Below, one piece after another: positions 11,671-23,820 of a DNA stretch of 34,248 bases (its first letter is position 1; every line of letters begins with the position of its first letter). The stretch is from positions 154,931-189,178 of the forward strand of contig JBBHKE010001351.1 of the NCBI GenBank assembly GCA_037447655.1, read 5' to 3'. The notes under the pieces are model-generated. The model was not told the origin of the DNA, ran no database searches, and worked only from the letters and a program-made list of their open reading frames with translations. The translations under genes were made by a program, and so were the position numbers. The stretch is from Zygnema cylindricum (taxonomy: Eukaryota > Streptophyta > Zygnematophyceae > Zygnematales > Zygnemataceae).

Positions 11671-12230
11671 CATAGTTCAAAAGTAGGCGTTTTTATGGTA
11701 GGCCTTTGGTCGGCGCCTTTATGTAAGTTGTGTTATGGGCTTTTCATGTGATCTTCTTAGATCGCTACTTTGATCAGCGACCGTCCGATCGTCCGAATCT
11801 GACGGTGTAAATACAAATTTTTGGTCCGAATGTTTTAAATGGTCCGAATCATAGTTCAAAAGTAGGTGAAAGTAGGCCCTTACAATATGCCTATTGTATA
11901 CAAAACATACAATATGACCTTAAGACCCATATTGTATTTAAACCAAAAATTGGACCAATTAAAACATTCGGACGAAAATGTTTTTTTACACCGTCAGATT
12001 CGGACGATCGGACGGTCGCCGATCAAAGTAGCGATCTAAGAAGATCACATGAAAAACCAATAACACAACTTACAATAAAGGCGCCGACCAAAGGACTAAC
12101 ATAAAAACGCATACTTTTGAACTATGGTCCGCATAGGTCCAAATACAATATGGGTCTTAAGGTCATATTGTATGTTTTGCATACAATAGGCATATTGTAT
12201 GGGCCTACTTTCACCTACTTTTGAACTATG
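11671..12230. mobile_element. 560-bp foldback element with interlocking inverted arms, hAT-like
   Basis: The element starts CATAGTTCAAAAGTAGG and ends with its complement CCTACTTTTGAACTATG. It is flanked by CGCTAAAC (11663-11670) and GGCTAAAC (12231-12238), an 8-bp target duplication with one mismatch. Inside, arm A (11671-11848) is inverted at about 11953-12126, and arm B (11850-11943) is inverted at about 12138-12230. The order is therefore A-B-A'-B', an interlocked and not a nested palindrome. Each arm pair carries its own CATAGTTCAAAAGTAGG-type terminus. No coding capacity. The 8-bp duplication points to hAT-type transposition. Confidence 0.75.
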
Positions 12231-15200
12231 GGCTAAACCGCGGACAGGATAAAAACTAGCTGAAATATGGGTGCTAGACAATTTCGTATCGTGCGATGGC
12301 AATATTTTGCGATTTTATTTATAAAATTCGAAACCGCATGAAATTTCAGCGACCAATCATATGAAATTTAGTGAAGTAAACAACATTATTTTTTAGGGTT
12401 TGTTCTCCATTAAGCGGTCCCAGTAAACATGCGGAGACGTCTATTTCTAGTGTTTACTCGCACGACGTTCCATTTTGTCGTGCCAGTGAACATCGTTTCT
12501 CAATTATGATTGGCGCCGCGTGGGTTAGTTTTCATATTCTTAAAATCTAAAAATATTATTCAAACTGAAAATTCGTACATAATATTTGTTACTAGCGGGG
12601 GTAGTTAATGATTCGTACGAAATTTTTGCGAACCAAAGTTTAATTTTGAAATTGAAAATCAAAATCTCGAAACAGAATGGCAAAAGGCGCCGCAAACTTT
12701 GAAGGTCAGGGGATGTCAGAAAGAGCGTGCGAGGATATCTCGGTCGACCTGCATACACCGTGGCGCAAGGCACATGGTGTGTAAGATGTGTTCGTTTCTC
12801 ATCGCCCTGTTCGTGGTGGATATTTTTTTTACTTTTCACGTGTACCAACGGTACGCGACCCGTGTGAATAAACTCTAGTCGCCGAGGAGAGTCTCTTCAC
12901 ACTGGACGATGTGCGCGATTGCTTCGCGAATCTAAAAAAGTGAAACATCCAACGGTCGATACTTACGTCTATAAGGTTGGAGCCATCCAGTTAACATGTT
13001 TCGTCATATGTCGTCTGACAACAAAAAAAAATGGTACGAATATGTACAAAATATACACTTTTCCTCTAATGAAATTTCACCCTTATGTAGTCTGATAGAA
13101 ACATCATCATATGGAACATAAGTTCGTGCCGCGTCTTCGAAAATATCGCTATACCGTCGTCACATCGTATTTCGACGGACATGTGCACATCAATAGCTAC
13201 ACCATGTATCGTTATGAGTGTTAATGTTTTTTATGCCACTTAAAACATATTTTCTCCGTACACATTTGTCCGATTTTAGATCTGACGGCTGCGATTAAAA
13301 TTTAAAATTATCAGCCTCCGATTGGCGGTCTCAAACTGAAAATCGAACAAGTGTGTCGGAGAAAAGATGTTTTAAGCATAGTTGTTAAAATCGCGCGATT
13401 TTTTCCTTTTTTCCGATTAAAACGTATAGTTCGTGACTTTTGAATAAATCGGAAAAAAGCGCGATGTACTTTCTGTCCGGTAAACTGAATAGAGAATTTA
13501 CGGTAACTGTATGGTGAGTACAGTAACTGTACGGTTTTGTACCCAAAAAGTACGGAATTTGACTAAAAGATACGTTGCACTTCGTAGTACTTTCTGTCCC
13601 GTAAACTGAACAGAAATTTAACGGGAAACGTACGTAATTGTACCAAATTGTACGGACTACGACGAAAAGAGACGGGAACTGTACGGAAAATGTACAAACT
13701 GCGGGATATGTAAAATGTAATTTTGTTAACATGTACGGAATAGTACGGACGAAAATTCATTAACGATTTTTACGATTTTTTCAAAAGGTTCAATGCGTTT
13801 GTTACGTATAGTTCGTCGCGATTAAATCGTTCGCACTAAACGCCGTGAACAACTATGGTTTTAAGTGACGAAAAAACGTTTAGTCCTAATAGCGATACAC
13901 GGTGTCCTGTACAGTACAGTACTGTAGCATCGATCAGCCAGTATATCGAATCGGCATGCACCTCGATTCGCATCATTATGATTAACTCTAACAATAACGA
14001 TAAAATGTCCACCGGACAGTACAGTACACCGCAAATGATTTTGTGTCACGTTATTTCATTCACTTTTTAGCCGCCCGTACGGTATCTCCATCCGTACACG
14101 CTATTCTCTCTGTAGCTGTTATCGGTTTTTCCAGATGTTTCTTTGTTTTTTTGCGGCGGAACTGAAAATTGTCGTTATCGCGGAAATTTCAAAGGTCTTT
14201 TACTCTTTTGGCTGATGGTCCTCTATTTTTGGCGAGGGACCGACTTCCTGCAACGGATTCAACAGAACCGAGGGGCGGGATCCGTACCTAACACTGTACG
14301 GCTTTTGTACTTGTTCTCCTTTCGAAGGTACAGTCCTGTGACGTACTTTCTCCACGTCCCATGTTCGGCAGGTTTTACCGACAAGCCGGCTGGCTGGATA
14401 GTTTGAGCGTCAAGAAACGCATTATTGATTTATTTATTCCCACTCAATATCTGTGTATCTTTAGGTGTACCAACCGGATATCTGCTACTGCAGGGTTACG
14501 CACTACCTGACAAAATACTGTACATGCAATGTACTGTAGTGGATCTTTTAGGGAAGGAGATGCGACAAGATCTGCATAGGAAGACAAGATTCATCTCAGC
14601 GCGTAACCTAATTCCACTTTACGTGACGTGACAAGTACGTCGCCGTTTTGTTTGTCAGAGCACTATTCTTCGTAGGTGACGCGTCTAGCCTAGATGTACA
14701 GCCTGGCCTAGAAAGGTAACAATATTTTGGAATTTATTGACCAATTGCTAAAAGAAGACAATCGACTTTGGACCAATGAGAGAAGGTCAATCTCAATTGT
14801 TGGAACTTGGAAGTCTACAGTACTGTAACCTAGTCTGTACTGTACAGTACAGTACTGTAGTATTTCAAAGAAGGTCCCTCGGAGTTCCTTTTTCTATTCC
14901 GTCAGACAGTTTGTCGTTGCCGTTCCGGATGCCCTTTCTATGTGGGAATAAATAACGGAATCCGTGTAAAAAAGTACAGAAAACATCTCTGATGCCGACA
15001 TGCCGTAGCTGAAAACACAAGCTTTAAAAAAGTCGCGACAAACACCACATCCCGGTTCCAAAGATACTGTACAGATAATATTCAAATGAACCTTCTGGAA
15101 CCTGGCAGTACGCAGGTGCACAAGATTACAAACCGACCAGATTCTTTTGTGACTTTCTTTTACTCTGTTTTGTCTTTCGTCCCCTTTGCCCGGCACTCCA

Positions 15201-17178
15201 TAACGTACTGTTAGGTGTCTGCCAGACTACGTGTATGTCAGTCGTGCGTTCCGTACAGTTGTACAACATGCTTGCTTGGATAGACAGCATGTTGCCACGT
15301 CGCAACAGTTTCCTAAATTATTATTCACATAAATATATATATGCAAAAAAATAACCTTATATGTTCTGTATCTAAGGTAAATACTAAATACTAAATAGCC
15401 ATTGTATGATTGTAATGAAGCGCCCTTCGTTAAGCCTGTAGCATGTAATGATGATAGCAGATAACGACATTTTATTGGTTACAAATTAGGTTTAAAGCCG
15501 TAATATAGGGCTCTTCGTGACATAAGGCGATTTTCCCCGTTGCATATATGTCAAAATAATGCAACCTGCTCCCAAATAATCGAAGCGACAAAAAACATTG
15601 ACCAGCCGCTGACACGTTATCGGGCAGGTTTCTAAACGTACGCGGCAGTTTCGCCGGTCACTGGATAGTCTCGTCCGTTTTACACGCGTCGGATCTGGTT
15701 TACACGTGTCTGGAAATATCCACCAGAACCGTTATTACCGAGACGAGATTCCGCATTCTCGCGACGAGAGATTCTCTAGCTTTTCTGGATTTTTGTCGTT
15801 CCCAAACTTCGCATTTTGGATTTTCTGGAGGCATGACCGTACACCGTACAACCTGCGCTTCAAATAATTGAAACTTTGACAAAAAGGGAGGGAGGGAGGA
15901 TTATATCTACGGACTTAAGTTTATTATATTTAACGAAAAAGACAGAAAGTACAGAAATGTACAGGATAAAAAACCAGCTCGCATATTTTCGACGGTTACG
16001 ATTCTTTTAATAGTACGATTCCTTGTTATCTCTGTGACGTGGCAAAAACTGACACCAGATAATTTTTGAAGTCCGTAACAATTTTTTAAAAATCTCCCAG
16101 CCATCGATATTTAAGTACGTGTAGCCTTGCCACTCTAAAATCAGTACCATTGCTCTCAGAAAGTTACGAATTGTTGTTTTTGCTTGTGCTTTCGGGTACT
16201 TCCGTACAATGAAGGCAAGTAGGGTACGATTTCATTTGTCGTTTTTGGGAAATCCTCTGTGCTGGCTGTTGGCTATTATAGATTAGATATCGCACACTCC
16301 AAATCTTATATTGAGTATTTTGACTATTTTCCACTTTTTATTGTTCGTCCGTTAGGATACTGAGTACACGTGGCATTTTCAGCTGTACGGTCGCCTTTTC
16401 AGAACCACTAATTTGATTTAAACCCCTTCGGTTGTCGGACGGTCTAAAACTTTGTTTCTTTGTGGCGTCTTTAATCATCATCAATTCCGTGGTACGAATT
16501 TCTGTTTCATAGGCTTTTTCGCTTCCGTACAGTCACGTCACGTGGAGCACTCGACAAACGACAAAACTCGTCTGTCATCGAGCTCTTCCATGTGGCAAAG
16601 TCGTACACACAAATTTCCGGTCCAATCAGCGCTCTCCTATGACGTAGCCGATACTCTAGTACGACGCCTGTAACCCTAAATATGTCAGTGAACCTGTCAA
16701 CTGCCGCCACCTCATCCTACTTTTCCTACGGAACTTCTCATTAATCACGGAAACCTCGAACGTAACGTACACGTCAGAGATTTTCCAAAAATCTCCTTTG
16801 CAACGTGTCCACCATCCCGTCGGTTCCCGCAGAAAACTCCATTTTTTTTTTGCCGGCGTCACATTTCCACTGGAGCCGTCCGTTTACCGGCCGTCACGGC
16901 GCTTTCGCCGGCGACGCCGGCGGAATATTCAAAGTGCGATAAAGTACAAACATCCCCTACAGGTCAAACAAAATCAGACCGTCCGTACAGTACCCCTATG
17001 GACGACGTGTCTTTTCCGACCGGCCCAGTTCTCCAGCCCGGTCCAGCACGCCTGAGATCAGGTACAAATCTGCCGACTTTCGCACGTGTTATCCTACACA
17101 GACGTCAGACACGAATGTCAGCAGGTTAACACGTGCCATCCGTCTATTTTGTATGTACGGACAACCGCCGCAAGCTAC
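12231..17178. repeat. Large direct repeat, copy 1 (about 4.46 kb plus an insertion)
   Basis: This block aligns throughout, with small differences, to 18860-23337. Shared landmarks include TATGGGTGCTAGACAATTTC, TTTTTGCGGCGGAACTGAAA, GCATGTTGCCACGTCGCAAC and the end CCGCCGCAAGCTAC. Copy 1 is longer mainly because of the MITE at 13377-13857. Open frames up to about 100 codons exist, but most differ in length or frame between copies, so I do not call genes. A minus frame at 14894-15196 keeps its stop and about 100 codons in both copies, without a recognisable domain. Either a large non-autonomous transposon or a local segmental duplication would fit. Confidence 0.85.
13377..13857. mobile_element. 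hAT-like MITE (481 bp) with perfect 8-bp target duplication
   Basis: The ends CATAGTTGTT and AACAACTATG are exact inverse complements. GTTTTAAG flanks both sides (13369-13376 and 13858-13865). The matching place in repeat copy 2 (near 19998-20005) reads GTTTTATG with nothing inserted, giving an empty site. The 8-bp duplication indicates the hAT superfamily. Internally, a segment starting GTACTTTCTGTCC recurs about 120 bp apart (near 13466 and 13588). No transposase frame. Confidence 0.88.
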
Positions 17179-17528
17179 ACCGTGAATCGTTATTAGCGTA
17201 CTGTACGCTATATCGGCACCCCAAAATTTTGACATTGATACCCGAAATACAGTGATTGAATCTAATTTATCTTTGACATTAATTAGGGTTCTAGTAAAAT
17301 AGCGTCAAGTGTATGACCGTACTGTATTCATTAATAGTGTGGTGTACGGAAGATGTTTGTTCGTACAGCCGTGTACTTCGCTACCGACATCCGTACGGAA
17401 ATACTGGTTAATTTATGTCGGTCACATAGAGAGTGGCGCTTATAAAATTAGCGGAATCCAGTTTCCAAAATAGACGTTCGCATACATTTAGAAGTTCCCT
17501 TTTTTGTGTGTCAGTGTGAATTGATAAC
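17179..17528. other. Unassigned spacer after repeat copy 1
   Basis: Sequence unique to the right flank of copy 1, AT-rich with several GTAC-containing words. I see no gene. It runs into the assembly gap. Confidence 0.5.
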
Positions 17529-17538
17529 NNNNNNNNNN
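17529..17538. other. Assembly gap (10 N)
   Basis: Ten undetermined bases lie between the two large repeat copies. A gap of this nominal size often stands for an unknown length. The relative spacing and orientation of the copies therefore depend on how the gap was joined. Confidence 0.98.
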
Positions 17539-18076
17539 GTAAAAAAAAAAACATAGCAGGGTATGACGTACCAACCAGTTAAACTCCGAAATAAATCACA
17601 CCGGGAGTTTTAACGTTTGCAATTATACTGTCTAACAGGAAAGCATTCAACACAATACCCGAAAAGTAAACTAGAAGAATTTAGCGGATGAAACTAGTTG
17701 CTGGCAGGCTAACAGGTTTAGACTGCCAAATTTATTTTTCAGGGAGTTTTGAGTGTATTTATACAAAAAAACAGGCATAAAAAAAAGTTTAAATATGCCT
17801 ATTGTACGCAAAACATACAACATGCCCTTAAGACCCATATTGTATTGGCCGCAAAATGAAATAAAATAGGAACAGGGTTGAGTTGCACATCAATCGATAG
17901 AGAATTAAACGACGTGTCTAAATTTGAAAAAAAATACGGACAAAAAAACATATTTATGTGAGTTTTGAGGGACTTTTTATTTAAACCGTCAGATTTGGAC
18001 AATCGGACGGTCGTTGATCAAAGTAGGCGATTTAAGAAGATCAAATGAAAAGCCCATAACACAACTTACGAAAGGA

Positions 18077-18690
18077 CAATCTGTCATATTAACGTTTGCA
18101 ATTTTGAGGGCCACACTAAATAAAGCCTCAAATTGACCAACCATGCAGTATGGGACGATACAAAAAAAAAAATGCCACACTGCCAAAAAAATTACCAAAA
18201 CCTACGGACCAACCCTGTTGGCGTTCACATGGTCGAACGCGAGTGTCAGACAAATATGTGGGAACGGGATTTTTTACGACATGGTTTTTTTCCCTTTTTA
18301 GAACGCGCATTCTCATGCGTTCGCGGTCACTAAAACTAAATTATTGTACTTTTTAACTTAAAAAGATACATTTATATACGGTCTGACATTGACCGTACAC
18401 CACTCTATTTAAGATACAACGTACTTTCATTTTTTACGGTACTTGGAAAATAGCCCTAATTAGGGTAATGAAAAATATAAAATAGACTACGCTAATTGTG
18501 AATTTTCCCGGTTATTTTTCCCACGGAATGTCATCCTACGTCGTGTCAGTTCGCTAAAAAATTTCGTCCGGCGGCGTGCGCTGTACTTTGATCTTACGTC
18601 ATATTCGGACGTTCGTACAGGAGTGTGCACAACGCACACACATAAAGTATGCCTACTCTGCGCGAGTTTTGTGCAAAGTTCTGTGCGTCT
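18077..18690. mobile_element. Probable insertion inside the second foldback element
   Basis: This segment interrupts sequence that is continuous in the first foldback copy. Left and right edges read CGAAAGGAC and CCAAAGGCC, an imperfect 9-bp match, which would suit Mutator-like insertion. I see no terminal inverted repeats and no coding region of note, so the class is uncertain. Confidence 0.4.
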
Positions 18691-18732
18691 ACCAAAGGCC
18701 TACCATAAAAAAACCCCACTTTTGAACTATGG

Positions 18733-18792
18733 TTTGTTAAGTATAATTTGTCGCGATTGGTACGTTCGCACTAATCGCCGTGAACAAATACG
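18733..18792. mobile_element. Isolated terminal fragment of the 13377-13857 MITE family
   Basis: About 55 bases, including TTCGCACTAATCGCCGTGAA, match the right end of the hAT-like MITE (near 13807-13857) with several differences. It lies between arms A' and B' of the disrupted foldback element. The fragment is evidence that this MITE family has been active here more than once. Confidence 0.6.
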
Positions 18793-18859
18793 GTCTTAAG
18801 GTCATATTGTATGTTTTGCATACAATAGGCATATTATATAGGCCTACTTTTGAACTATG

Positions 18860-21800
18860 CGCTAAACTGCGGACAAGATAAAAACCAGCTGAAATATGGG
18901 TGCTGGACAATTTCGTATCGTGCAATGGCGATATTTTGCAATTTTATTTATAAAACTCGAAACCGCATGAAATTTTGGCGACCAGGCAAATGAAATTTAG
19001 TGAAGTAAACAACATGTTTTTTTTTAGGGTTTGTTCTCCATTAATCGTTCACAGTAAACATGCGGAGACGTATATTTTTAGTGTTTACTGGCTATACGTT
19101 CCATTTTGTCATGCCAGTGAACATCGTTTCTCAATTATGATTGGCGACACGTGGGTTAGTTTTCCGATTCTTAAAATCTAAAAATATTCTTCAAACTAAA
19201 AATCTATATATAATATTTGTCACAAGCGGAGGTAGTTAATGATTCGTACGAAAATTTTGCGAACTAAATTTTAATTTTGAAATTGAAAATCTAAATTTCG
19301 AAACGGAATGGCAAAAAGGCGTCGCAAACTTTGAAGGTCAGGGGATGTTAGAAAAAGTGTGCGAGGATATCTCGGTCGACCTGCATACACCGTGGCGCAA
19401 GGGACATGGAGTGTAAGACGTGTTCGTTTCCCATTGCCTGTTCGTGGTGGATGTTTTTTTACTTTTCACGTGTACTAATGGTATGCGACCCGTGTGAAGA
19501 AACTCTTGTCGTCGAGGAGAGTCTCTTCACACTAGACGATGTGCACGATTGCTTCGCGAATCTAAAAAAGTGAAACATCCAACGGTTTATACTTACGCTT
19601 ATAATATTGGAGCCATCCAGTTAACATGTTTCGTCATATTTCGTCCGACAACAACAAAAAAATGGTACGAATATGTACGAAATATACAATTTTCCTCTAA
19701 TGGAAGTTCACCCTTATGTAGTTCGATAGAAACAACATCATATGGAACATAAGTTGGTGCCGCGTCTTCGAGAATATCGCTATACCGTCGTCACATCGTC
19801 TTTCGACGGACGTGTGCACATCGATAGCTACACCATGTATCGCTATTAGTGTTAATGTTTTTTATGCCACTTAAAACATGTTTTCTCCGTACACATTTGT
19901 CTGATTTTAGATCTGACGGTTGAGATTGAAATTAAAAATTTTCGGCCTCTGATTGGCAGTCTCAAACTGAAAATCGAATAAGTTTGTACAGAGAAAAGAT
20001 GTTTTATGTGACGAAAAAACGTTTAATCCTAATAGCGTAAAAGGTGTCCTGTACAGTACAGTACTGTAGCATCGATCAGCCAGCATCGAATTGGTATGCA
20101 CCTCGATCCGCATCATTATGATTAACTCTAACAATAACGATAAAATGTCCACCGGTAAAGTACAGTACACCGCAAATGATTTGTGTCACGTTATTTCATT
20201 CACTTTTTAGCCGCCCGTACGGTATTTCCTTTCGTACATGCTATTCGCTCTTTAGTCGTTATCGGTTTTCCAGATGTTTCTTTGTTTTTTTGCGGCGGAA
20301 CTGAAAAATGTCGTTATCTTGAAATTTCAAAGGTCTTTACAATTTTGGCTGATGGTCCTCTATTTTTGGCGAGGGACCGACTTCCTGCAACAGATTCAAC
20401 AGAACCGAGGGGCGGGATCCGTACCTTTCACTGTACGGCCTTTGCACTTGTTCTCCTTTCGAAGATACAGCACTGTGACGTACTTTCTCCACGTCCCTTG
20501 TTCGGCAGGTTTTTCCGACAAGCCGGTTGGCTGGATAGTTTGCGCGTCAAGAAACGCATTATTGATTTATTATTCCCACTCAATATCTGTTGATCTGTAG
20601 GTGTACCAACTTGATATCTGCTACTGCAGGGTTACGCACTACCTGACAAAATACTGTACATGCAATGTACTGTAGTGGATCTTGTAGTGAAGGAGATGCG
20701 ACAAGATCTGCATGGGAAGACAAGATTCATCTCAGCGCGTAACCTAATTCCACTTTACATGACGTGACAAGTACGTCGCCGTTTTGTTTGTCAGAGCACT
20801 ATTCTTCGTAGGTGACGCGTCTAGACTAGCTGTACAGCCGGGCCTAGAAAGGTAACAATATTTTGGTTTTTATTGACCAATTGCTAAAAGAAGACAAATC
20901 GACTTTGGACCAATGAGAGAAGGTCAATCTCAATTGTTGGAACGTGGAAGTTTACAGTACTAAAGTACTGTAGTGCTTCAAAGAAGGTCCCTCGGAGTTC
21001 CTTTTTCTATTCCGTCAGACAGTTTGTCGTTGCCGTTCCGGATGCCCTTTCTATGTGGGAATAAAAAACGGAATCCGTGTAAAAAAATACAGAAAACATC
21101 TCTGATGCCGACATGCCGTAGCTGAAAACGCAGGCCGTAAAAAAGTCGCGACAAACACCACATCCCGGTTCCAAAGATACTGTACGGATAAAATTCAAAT
21201 GAACCTTCTGGAACCTGGCAGTACGCACGTGCACAAGATTACAAACCGACCAGATTATTCTGTCACTTTCTTTTACTCTGTTTTGTCTTTCGTCCCCTTT
21301 GCCCGGCTCTCCATAACGTACTATTAGGTGTCTGCCAGACTGCGTGTATGTCAGTCGTGCGTTTCGTACAGTCGTACAACATGCTTGCTTGGATAGACAG
21401 CATGTTGCCACGTCGCAACAGTTTCCTAAAATATTTTTCATATTTATATATATATATATATGCAAAAAAAAACCTTATCTGTTCTGTATCTAAGGTAAAT
21501 AGTAAATAGTAAATACTAAATACTAAATAGCGATTGTATGATTGTAAATGAAGCGCCCTTCCTTAAGCCTGTAGTATGTAATGATGATAGCCGATAACGA
21601 CATTTTATTGGTTAAAGATTAGGTTTAAAGCCGTAATAAAGGGCTCTTCGTGACAAAGGCGATTTCCCCCGTTGCATATATGTCAAAATAATTCAACCTG
21701 CTCCCAAATAATCGAAGCGACAAAAAACATTGACCAGCCGCTGACAAGCTATCGGGCAGGTTTCTGAACGTACGCGGCAGTTTCGCCGGTCACCGGATAT

Positions 21801-23337
21801 CTCGTCCGTTTTACACGCGTCGGATCTGGTTTACACGTGTTCGGAGATATCCACCAGAACCGTTATTACCGAGACGAGATTCCGCATTCTCGCGACGAGA
21901 GATTCTCTAGCTTTTCTGGATTTTTGTCGTTACCAAACTTCGCATTTTGGACTTTCTGGAGGCACGACCGTACAGCGTACAACCTGCGCTTCAAATAATT
22001 GAAACTTTGACAAAAAGGGAGGGAGGGAGGATTATATCTACGGATAATTGTATTAAACGAAAAAGCCAGAAAGTACAGAAATGTCAGGAAAAAAAACCAG
22101 CTCGCATATTTTTGACGGTTACGATTCTTTTAAGAGTACGATTCCTTGTTTTCTCGGTGACGTGGAAAATCCGACACCAGATAATTTTTGAAGTCCGTAA
22201 CAATTTTTTAAAAGTCTCCCAGCCATCGATATTTAAGTACGTGTAGCCTTGCCACTCTAAAATCAGTGCCATTGCTCTCAGAAAGTTACGAATTGTTGTT
22301 TTTGCTTGTGCTTTCGGGTATGTCCGTACAATGAAGGCAAGTAGGGTACGATTTCATTTGTCGTTTTTAGGAAATCCTCTGTGCTGGCTGTTGGCTATTA
22401 TGGAAAATAGCAGATGCGACCCCGTAGGTATCGCACACTCCAAATCTTATATTGAGTATTTGACTATTTTCCACTTTTAATTGTTCGTCCGTTAGATACT
22501 GAGTACACGTGGCGCTTTTCATCTGCATGGTCGCCTTTTCAGAACCACTAATTTGATTTAAACCCTAAAATGGGCCAATCTACCCCTTCGGTTGTCGGAC
22601 GGTCTAAAACTTTGTTTCTTGCGGCGTCTTTAATCATCATCATTTCCGTGGCACAAATTTCTGTTTCATAGGCTTGTTCTCTTCCGTACAGTCACGTCAC
22701 GTAGAGCACTAGATAAACGACAGCACTCATCTGTCATCGAGCTCTTCCATGTGGCAAAGTCGTACACAACATAAAATCGGTCCAATCAGCGATCTCCTAT
22801 GACGTAGCCGATAATTTTGTACGACGCCTGTAACCCTATAATGTCAGTGAACCTGTCAACTGCCGCCACCTCATCCTACTTTTCCTACGGAACTTCTCAT
22901 AAATCACGGAACCTCGAACATAACGTACACGTCAGAGATTTTCCAAAAATCTCCTTGCAACGTGTCCACCATCCCGTCGGTTCCCACAGAAAACTCCAAA
23001 AAAAACTTTGCCGGCGTCACATTCTCATTGGCGCCATCCGTTTACCGGCCGTCACGGCGCTCTCGCCGGCGACGCCGGCGGAATATTCAAAGTGCGACAA
23101 AAGTACAACACGTCCCCTACAGGTCAAACGGAATCGGACCCTCCGTACAGTACCCCTATGGACGACGTGTCTTTTCCGACCGCCCAGTTCTCCGGACCGG
23201 TCCAGCACGCCTGAGATCAGGTACAAATCTGCCGACTTTCGCACGTGTGATCCTACACAGACGTCAGACACGAATGTCAGCAGGTTAACACGTGCCATTC
23301 GTCTATTTTCTTTGTACGGACAGCCGCCGCAAGCTAC
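18860..23337. repeat. Large direct repeat, copy 2
   Basis: This is the partner of 12231-17178, in the same orientation and lacking the hAT-like MITE. Small copy-specific differences include an extra stretch near 22404-22426 and another near 22566-22583. Homology stops at CCGCCGCAAGCTAC (23337), about 480 bp before the ATG of the PAS-like gene, so the gene's upstream region abuts the repeat. Open frames of 136 and 183 codons at 20183-20593 and 22817-23368 are not kept intact in copy 1 and the second lacks an ATG start. I do not call them genes. Confidence 0.85.
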
Positions 23338-23714
23338 CAAACCGCTCGTTCTATTTTACCGATCGTAGCCCCCAAAATGCGTCCTCATGCTACCGGACAA
23401 AATACGCTGACGTGTCAAAGTTGACCTCTTCTTCTACCCAACCGCTTTCGTGTAACACTTCCCTCCCCCCCCCCCCCTCAAATCACTTCCTCTCCCCTCC
23501 CTCCACCCCCCCTTAGCATTCTCCGCCAGTCTCAAAATTTTTAAAAGAAACACACGGCGGTCCTTCAAGAAAAAGAAAAAAAAAAAGAAAAAAAAAAAAA
23601 AAAAGCTTCTCTCTATCTCTCAGCCAATCAAAAACCTCCGTCGAATACTTCCAAAACTCCTACAAGCTTCTTTCCCTTAACCTCTCCCTCTTAACTATTT
23701 CTCCACATTTTTGG

Positions 23715-23816
23715 AACTGTCGTTTTTCCCACTCTCTCTCCCTCTCTCTCCCTTCTCTCCCTCTCTCTCCCTCTCTCCCTCTCTCCCTCTCTCTCCCTCT
23801 CCCTCTCTCCCTCCCG
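23715..23816 (+). promoter_or_regulatory. CT-rich leader tract and possible 5' UTR splice acceptor
   Basis: A (CTCTCCCT)n tract ends in CCCTCCCGCAG immediately before TATGGGC at the start codon of the PAS-like gene. It may be a plant-type pyrimidine-rich 5' UTR, or the end of a leader intron whose acceptor is the CAG at 23817-23819. A CCAAT element lies near 23625. I find no clear TATA box. Confidence 0.5.
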
Positions 23817-23820
23817 CAGT

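Larger units (their letters stand above)
17793..18859. mobile_element. Second, disrupted copy of the interlocked foldback element
   Basis: Pieces of the 11671-12230 element occur in the same order: arm B near 17793-17855, arm A' near 17990-18076 and 18691-18732, and arm B' at 18793-18859 ending GAACTATG. CGCTAAAC follows at 18860-18867, the same target sequence as in copy 1. The left arm A is missing. Arm A' is split by about 610 bp of unrelated sequence (about 18077-18690) with AAAGG-containing edges that could be a decayed 9-bp target duplication. The loop between B and A' differs from copy 1. Confidence 0.65.

Noticed and set aside
20183-20600. 136- and 108-codon overlapping frames in repeat copy 2
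   Set aside because: The matching region of copy 1 (14143-14406) is frame-shifted at its start and the two frames compete; no known family.
22817-23368. 183-codon frame at the end of repeat copy 2
   Set aside because: It has no ATG start, is not preserved as one frame in copy 1 and shows no domain. It is likely chance in GC-richer repeat DNA.
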